Source: Micromonospora sp. MH99
GTDB lineage: Bacteria; Actinomycetota; Actinomycetes; Mycobacteriales; Micromonosporaceae
DNA length: 32,096 nt
Assembly (NCBI RefSeq): GCF_021442385.1
Contig: NZ_MUZA01000070.1
Span: forward strand, 1 to 32,096
Direction of reading: 5' to 3'
The notes below the pieces were generated by a model. It was not told where the DNA came from and did no database searches. It saw only the letters and a list, made by a program, of their open reading frames with translations. This document shows positions 28,670 to 32,096 of the stretch, piece after piece (the stretch's first letter is position 1; every line of letters starts with the position of its first letter). A program made the position numbers and the translations under genes.

Positions 28670-30504
28670 GCGTCCAGGCCGCGCAGGACCAGCGGGAGCC
28701 GGGACGCCGCTCCGTCGACCACCCGCACCGGGACGCCCCAGTCCTGCCGGGTCAGGTGGCAGGCCGCGTGCTCGACGTCCGCGTCGCAGGTCGCCGCCTG
28801 GGCGGTCACCTGGAGCACCCCGCCGGTCGCCTCGCCGTTGAGCACCAGCCGACGTGACAGCTCGGTGCCGGTGCCGGCGCCGTCCAGCAGCAGCTCCGGC
28901 GGGGACGCGGACACCACCAGACGGGTCGACGGCCCGTACGTCTCGTCCAGCTTCTGCCCCGGCGCGGGCGTGAAGACGATGTCCAGGGTGACCTCGCCCG
29001 CCGCCACGTCGGTCGGCTTCCGCTCGGTGCGGTGCCGGGGGCCGTCGACGGTGCTCGCACCGGCCGCCGACAGCGCTCCGGGCGCCAGCCGGGTCAGGCG
29101 GTGCGCGGCGGACTCCACCACCAGCACCTCACCGGCCGGGGTGAGCACCAGGTCGCTCGGCTCGGCCAGCCCGTCCGCGACCGTGGACACCTGGTTGCTG
29201 GCCGGGTCGAAGCGACGCACCGCGCCGTTGTAGGTGTCCGCGATCAGCACCGAGCCGTCCGGCAGCGCGCAGACCCCCAGCGGGTGCTGGAGCAGCGCCG
29301 ACTCGGCCGGGCCGTCCACGTGCCCGAAGTCGAAGAGCCCCTGCCCGACGGCGGTGCCCAGCACCCCGTTCTCGACGTACCGGACGGCACTGGTCTCGCT
29401 GTCGGCGATCCAGAGCCGGGCACCGTCGGCGGAGACGGACAGCCCCGACGGCTGCGCCATCCACGCCTCGGCCAACGGGCCGTCGCGCAGCGCCTCCACC
29501 GTGGTGCCCGCGTACATGCCGGCGGTCCGCTTGATCGGGTCGAACCACCAGAGCTGGTGGATGCCCGCCATCGCGATGATCAGCTTGTCGTCGTACCAGG
29601 CCAGGTCCCAGGGGGACGACAGGTCCACGGAGAGCGCGTCGTGCGCGTGGTCGTCGACCGAGGCACGCCACTGCCGGCCGCTGCCGGCCACGGTGACCAC
29701 CTCGCCGGACTCCAGCCGCACGCCGCGCAGCAGGTGGTTGACGGTGTCGGCGACCACCAGGTCGTAGCCGGCCACCTCGGCGACGTGGGTGGGCAGCAGG
29801 CAGAGGCCCTGCGGCTCCGAGAAGGTCGCCGCCTCGGCCGGCCCGTCGGCCCGACCCCGCTCGCCCGAGCCGATGCGGCGAACCGGCGTCTCGCCGTCCG
29901 GGGCCACCTCGACCAGGGAGTGCCGGGCCGAGTCCGAGACCAGCAGGTTGCCGTCCGGCAGCAGCACCGCCTTGCCCGGAAAGCGCAGCGCGGTCTCCGG
30001 CGCGGGCGGCGGGACGTACGGGCCGGTGCCCCGGTGCAGCGTGCCCTTCGCCTCGTGGGTGGCGATCAGCTCGTCGATCAGCCGGCCCAGCCCTTCGGCG
30101 TGGCCCTCGCCGGCCATGGTGGCCACCACGTAACCCTCCGGGTCGATCACCGACAGGGTCGGCCAGGCCCGGGCCGCGTACTGCTGCCACATGTCCAGCT
30201 CGGGGTCATCGAGTACGGGGTGGTGCACGCCGTACCGCTCGACGGCGGCGACAAGCGCGTCGGCGTCCTTCTCGTGCTCGAACTTCGGCGAGTGCACGCC
30301 GATCACGACGAGCACGTCGCCGTACTTCTCCTCCAGCGGCCGCAGCTCGTCGAGCACGTGCAGGCAGTTGATGCAGCAGAAGGTCCAGAAATCAGCGAGG
30401 ACGATCTTGCCGCGCAGATCCTGCAGGGTCAGGTCCTTGCCGCCGGTGTTGAGCCACTGCCGGCCCCGTAGTTCGGGTGCCCGTACGCGCGCTGTCGTTC
30501 CCAT
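28666..30504 (-). CDS. Thioredoxin-like/NHL-repeat protein (NHLRC2-like)
   Basis: This 612-residue protein starts with a thioredoxin/TlpA-like domain (about 8-150) whose active-site region reads FWTFCCINCLHVL (Cys43, Cys44, Cys47), then a beta-propeller of NHL repeats (about 185-500, with repeated patterns such as GNLLVSDSARHSLVEV and GSVLIADTYNGAVRRFD), then a C-terminal beta domain (about 510-612). The same order and the CCINC site occur in human NHLRC2. No signal peptide is seen, so it is probably cytoplasmic; redox partners are unknown. The ATG at 30504 is chosen because residues upstream are low-complexity and start before any conserved block. Confidence 0.9.
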   Translation of the reverse strand: MGTTARVRAPELRGRQWLNTGGKDLTLQDLRGKIVLADFWTFCCINCLHVLDELRPLEEKYGDVLVVIGVHSPKFEHEKDADALVAAVERYGVHHPVLDDPELDMWQQYAARAWPTLSVIDPEGYVVATMAGEGHAEGLGRLIDELIATHEAKGTLHRGTGPYVPPPAPETALRFPGKAVLLPDGNLLVSDSARHSLVEVAPDGETPVRRIGSGERGRADGPAEAATFSEPQGLCLLPTHVAEVAGYDLVVADTVNHLLRGVRLESGEVVTVAGSGRQWRASVDDHAHDALSVDLSSPWDLAWYDDKLIIAMAGIHQLWWFDPIKRTAGMYAGTTVEALRDGPLAEAWMAQPSGLSVSADGARLWIADSETSAVRYVENGVLGTAVGQGLFDFGHVDGPAESALLQHPLGVCALPDGSVLIADTYNGAVRRFDPASNQVSTVADGLAEPSDLVLTPAGEVLVVESAAHRLTRLAPGALSAAGASTVDGPRHRTERKPTDVAAGEVTLDIVFTPAPGQKLDETYGPSTRLVVSASPPELLLDGAGTGTELSRRLVLNGEATGGVLQVTAQAATCDADVEHAACHLTRQDWGVPVRVVDGAASRLPLVLRGLDA

Positions 30505-30662
30505 GCCTGTCAGCCTGCCACGCCTCGCGGGCCCGCCCGCCGTGACCCGGACGACAGGCCGTCGCGGGCCACGCTGGCTGTGGTGCTGGCCGGTCGAGGC
30601 GGGTGCGGCGGATGGCCCTGGTGAGTCGGCCCGCGGGACGGGCGCCGCTCTGCCACCCGTCA

Positions 30663-30736
30663 CCTGTCGAGCTGCCCCATGTCTGGGGCGGGGTTACCGG
30701 TCTTGATCCGCCCCATATTCGGGGCAGCTCGACAGG
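30663..30736. repeat. Composite palindrome, 29-base arms with nested hairpins
   Basis: Arms 30663-30691 and 30708-30736 are complementary in 23 of 29 positions at the ends: 16 outer and 7 inner bases match perfectly, and only a 6-base centre (ATGTCT versus ATATTC) differs. Each arm is itself a small hairpin (CCCC-N6-GGGG). The gap 30505-30858 has no gene; it holds this element, a second palindrome and a terminator. Confidence 0.75.
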
Positions 30737-30761
30737 CACCAACGAAGGTGCGGCCAGGGGC

Positions 30762-30788
30762 GGCTCGTCGATGCAGCATCGACGAGCC
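30762..30788. repeat. 13-bp-arm perfect palindrome
   Basis: GGCTCGTCGATGC (30762-30774) is followed after one base by its exact reverse complement (30776-30788). It may be part of the adjacent composite element or a second terminator. Confidence 0.6.
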
Positions 30789-30815
30789 GACCGTCCCTGC
30801 GCGTCCACGCACAGA

Positions 30816-30849
30816 ACGGCGGGGCCACGGTTGCCCGTGGCCCCGCCGT
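30816..30849 (-). terminator. Hairpin terminator after the LppU-type gene
   Basis: A perfect 15-bp stem (30816-30830 with 30835-30849) with loop TTGC lies ten bases beyond the stop codon of the minus-strand gene. Confidence 0.85.
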
Positions 30850-30858
30850 CGATGCGTC

Positions 30859-32096
30859 CTACTTGGTGGCCGGCTTGAGGCAGAGCACCCGGTTGGTGCC
30901 CTCGCCGGGCAGCACCACGTGGGGCTGCGCGGGGTCGGCGCACTTGTCCTTGGCGTCCACCTTGGAAACGATCGTGAACGCGCCGGCCTCGCCGCAGTCC
31001 ACCGCCGAAGCGCCCTGGCCTGCCTGCTTCACGCAGGTGCCGACCGCCGGGTCGAAGGCCGGTGAGTCGTCCCCACCGCTGAACTTGCCGAGCAGCATCA
31101 GCAGGCCGAGCGGCACCGCCAGGATCAGCACGGCGGCGACCAACACCGCGGCCAGGACCCGACCGTTGCGCACCTTCGGCACCGGAGGCTCCGCCTTGGG
31201 CTCGTCCGCCTCCGGCTTGAAGGAGTCGAAGCGGCCCTGGTCCGATTCGGTGGCCTCCTGGCCCCAGGACGGCACCGGCTGCTGAGGCGGCGGGAAGGCC
31301 CCGAACTGACCACCCGGCGCCTGCTCGATGGCCGGGGCACCGAAGCCCGGCGCTCCGTTCACCGCGGCGGCGCCGGCGGCCGGTGCGCCGAAGCGGTCGG
31401 CTGGGCGATCACCGCCGGACTGCGGTCGAGTGCCGTTCACCGGCCGGTTGTTGCCGGGCGCGTCGACGAAGGACGGCACACCGGGTGGGAACGCCGGCGG
31501 CGCGGCAGCGGCCGAGGGGGGCTCGCCGAACCCGTTGGGCGCCGACGACCGTTCCCGGTCGTCGAACTGCGGCTCGGACGGCGAATCGTCGCCCCAACCG
31601 GGGAAGCCCTGCCGATCCGGCCCGTTCTGCCAGTCCGGCGGGCCCTGACGCTCCGGTGTCTGCTGCCAGTCGGGCGTGGCCGGGCGGCCGGTGTCCTGCT
31701 GCCAGTCGGGCGTGGCCTGGCGGCCGGCGTCCTGCTGCCAGTCGGGCATGCCCGAACGCTCGGGCGCCGGGTCGGCCTGGAACGCCTCCGGTGCCGCCTG
31801 CTCCGGCTCGTTGTCCGACTCGGGTCGGGCCGGGCGGCCGTACACCCGGGGTTGTGGCGTGGCGGCGCTGGTCGGCCGCATGGCCTGGTCGGCCGGGGGC
31901 ATCACGCGGCTGGCCAGCGGCACCGAGGCGCTCGCCGAGGCGCGGCTCGCCGCGCTGGCGGCCGACTCGGCGTCCGATGCCGGTACGACCGCGCGGCCCG
32001 CCCCCGACTCCGGGGAGGTACGCGGAGCAGGCACCGCGGCGGCGCTCGCCGACGCCCCGCCGCCCCGGCCCCAGCCGGCCGGCCCGCCCTCGTACG
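30859..32096 (-). CDS. LppU/SCO3897-type membrane protein (5' end outside window)
   Basis: The frame stays open to the right edge, reading YEGGPAGWGRGGGASASAAA before the first in-window GTG at 32034, so the true start is probably beyond 32096. At least 411 residues are visible: a long disordered cytoplasmic region rich in Pro, Gly, Ala, Gln and Asp, with four 12-residue repeats (PDWQQD-like), one membrane helix (RVLAAVLVAAVLILAVPL and on), and a small outer domain of about 65 residues with four Cys (GTCVKQAG, VDCGEAG, DKCADP, RVLCLKP), which are probably disulfide-paired. The outer domain fits the LppU/SCO3897 family, whose role is unknown. Confidence 0.75.
   Translation of the reverse strand, partial: YEGGPAGWGRGGGASASAAAVPAPRTSPESGAGRAVVPASDAESAASAASRASASASVPLASRVMPPADQAMRPTSAATPQPRVYGRPARPESDNEPEQAAPEAFQADPAPERSGMPDWQQDAGRQATPDWQQDTGRPATPDWQQTPERQGPPDWQNGPDRQGFPGWGDDSPSEPQFDDRERSSAPNGFGEPPSAAAAPPAFPPGVPSFVDAPGNNRPVNGTRPQSGGDRPADRFGAPAAGAAAVNGAPGFGAPAIEQAPGGQFGAFPPPQQPVPSWGQEATESDQGRFDSFKPEADEPKAEPPVPKVRNGRVLAAVLVAAVLILAVPLGLLMLLGKFSGGDDSPAFDPAVGTCVKQAGQGASAVDCGEAGAFTIVSKVDAKDKCADPAQPHVVLPGEGTNRVLCLKPATK
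31603..31746 (-). repeat. Four 36-base tandem repeats inside the LppU-type gene
   Basis: Four consecutive 12-codon units encode PDWQQDAGRQAT, PDWQQDTGRPAT, PDWQQTPERQGP and PDWQNGPDRQGF. The first two are nearly identical in DNA, so copy number may vary between strains. A fifth degenerate start (PGWGDD) follows. Confidence 0.8.

Noticed and set aside
29032..30471. Plus-strand ORF of 479 codons opposite the NHLRC2-like gene
   Set aside because: Antisense shadow, rich in Arg/Gln/His/Val, with no recognisable fold.
30663..30788. CRISPR-like repeats
   Set aside because: Only two different palindromes with no regularly spaced direct repeats; no cas genes.

Overview
The window is chromosomal DNA from a high-GC actinomycete, most likely Micromonosporaceae (Micromonospora or a close relative). 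This rests on the strong G/C bias at third codon positions, the many GTG starts, actinobacterial marker genes (crgA, a bifunctional dCTP deaminase closely matching the mycobacterial one, an F420-type luciferase-like oxidoreductase, DUF6458, an LppU/SCO3897-type protein) and several genes that look leaderless. No IS element, phage gene, CRISPR array or rRNA was seen. It reads as ordinary core/accessory chromosome with 34 well-supported protein genes (two cut by the window edges), one tRNA and one candidate 30-codon upstream ORF.

Layout. 1-1592: start of the cell-division locus, with a partial class E sortase and DUF881 gene on the minus strand diverging from crgA. 1593-6527: etfD, a membrane Fe-S oxidoreductase that takes electrons from fatty-acid beta-oxidation, then two overlapping CNNM/HlyC-CorC membrane genes. 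6528-11224: a cell-wall hydrolase block, with two NlpC/P60 endopeptidases flanking a convergent amidase. The second NlpC/P60 gene sits behind a c-di-AMP (ydaO-type) riboswitch; the first sits behind a different, compact, structured leader. 11225-13981: dcd, a pyridoxamine-phosphate-oxidase-like gene, a secreted M43 metalloprotease and tRNA-Gly(CCC). 13982-20000: small accessory enzymes (VOC, two RibD/DHFR-like proteins, GNAT, LLM oxidoreductase, ASCH, questin-oxidase-like, phosphoribosyltransferase). 20172-24023: an RlpA-like secreted protein, a membrane PP2C/SpoIIE phosphatase and a FadE5-type acyl-CoA dehydrogenase. 24233-26279: two DUF6458 paralogues around a SixA-type phosphatase, then a hemolysin-III protein. 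26387-28669: the 5-oxoprolinase operon pxpB-pxpC-pxpA. 28666-32096: an NHLRC2-like thioredoxin/NHL protein, a palindrome-rich gap and a partial LppU-type protein.

The most interesting signal is regulatory. etfD and the fadE5-like gene are 20 kb apart but act in the same pathway (acyl-CoA dehydrogenase to ETF to EtfD to quinone). Both carry nearly the same 16-bp palindrome (GTTAC-N6-GTAAC, 13 of 16 positions identical) over their predicted promoters, which suggests one repressor controls both. Other points are the differing RNA leaders on paralogous wall hydrolases, a possible Cys-containing leaderless ORF ahead of etfD, TANNNT boxes 6-7 nt before the start codons of seven protein genes, and two long composite palindromes between genes that look like dispersed miniature repeats.
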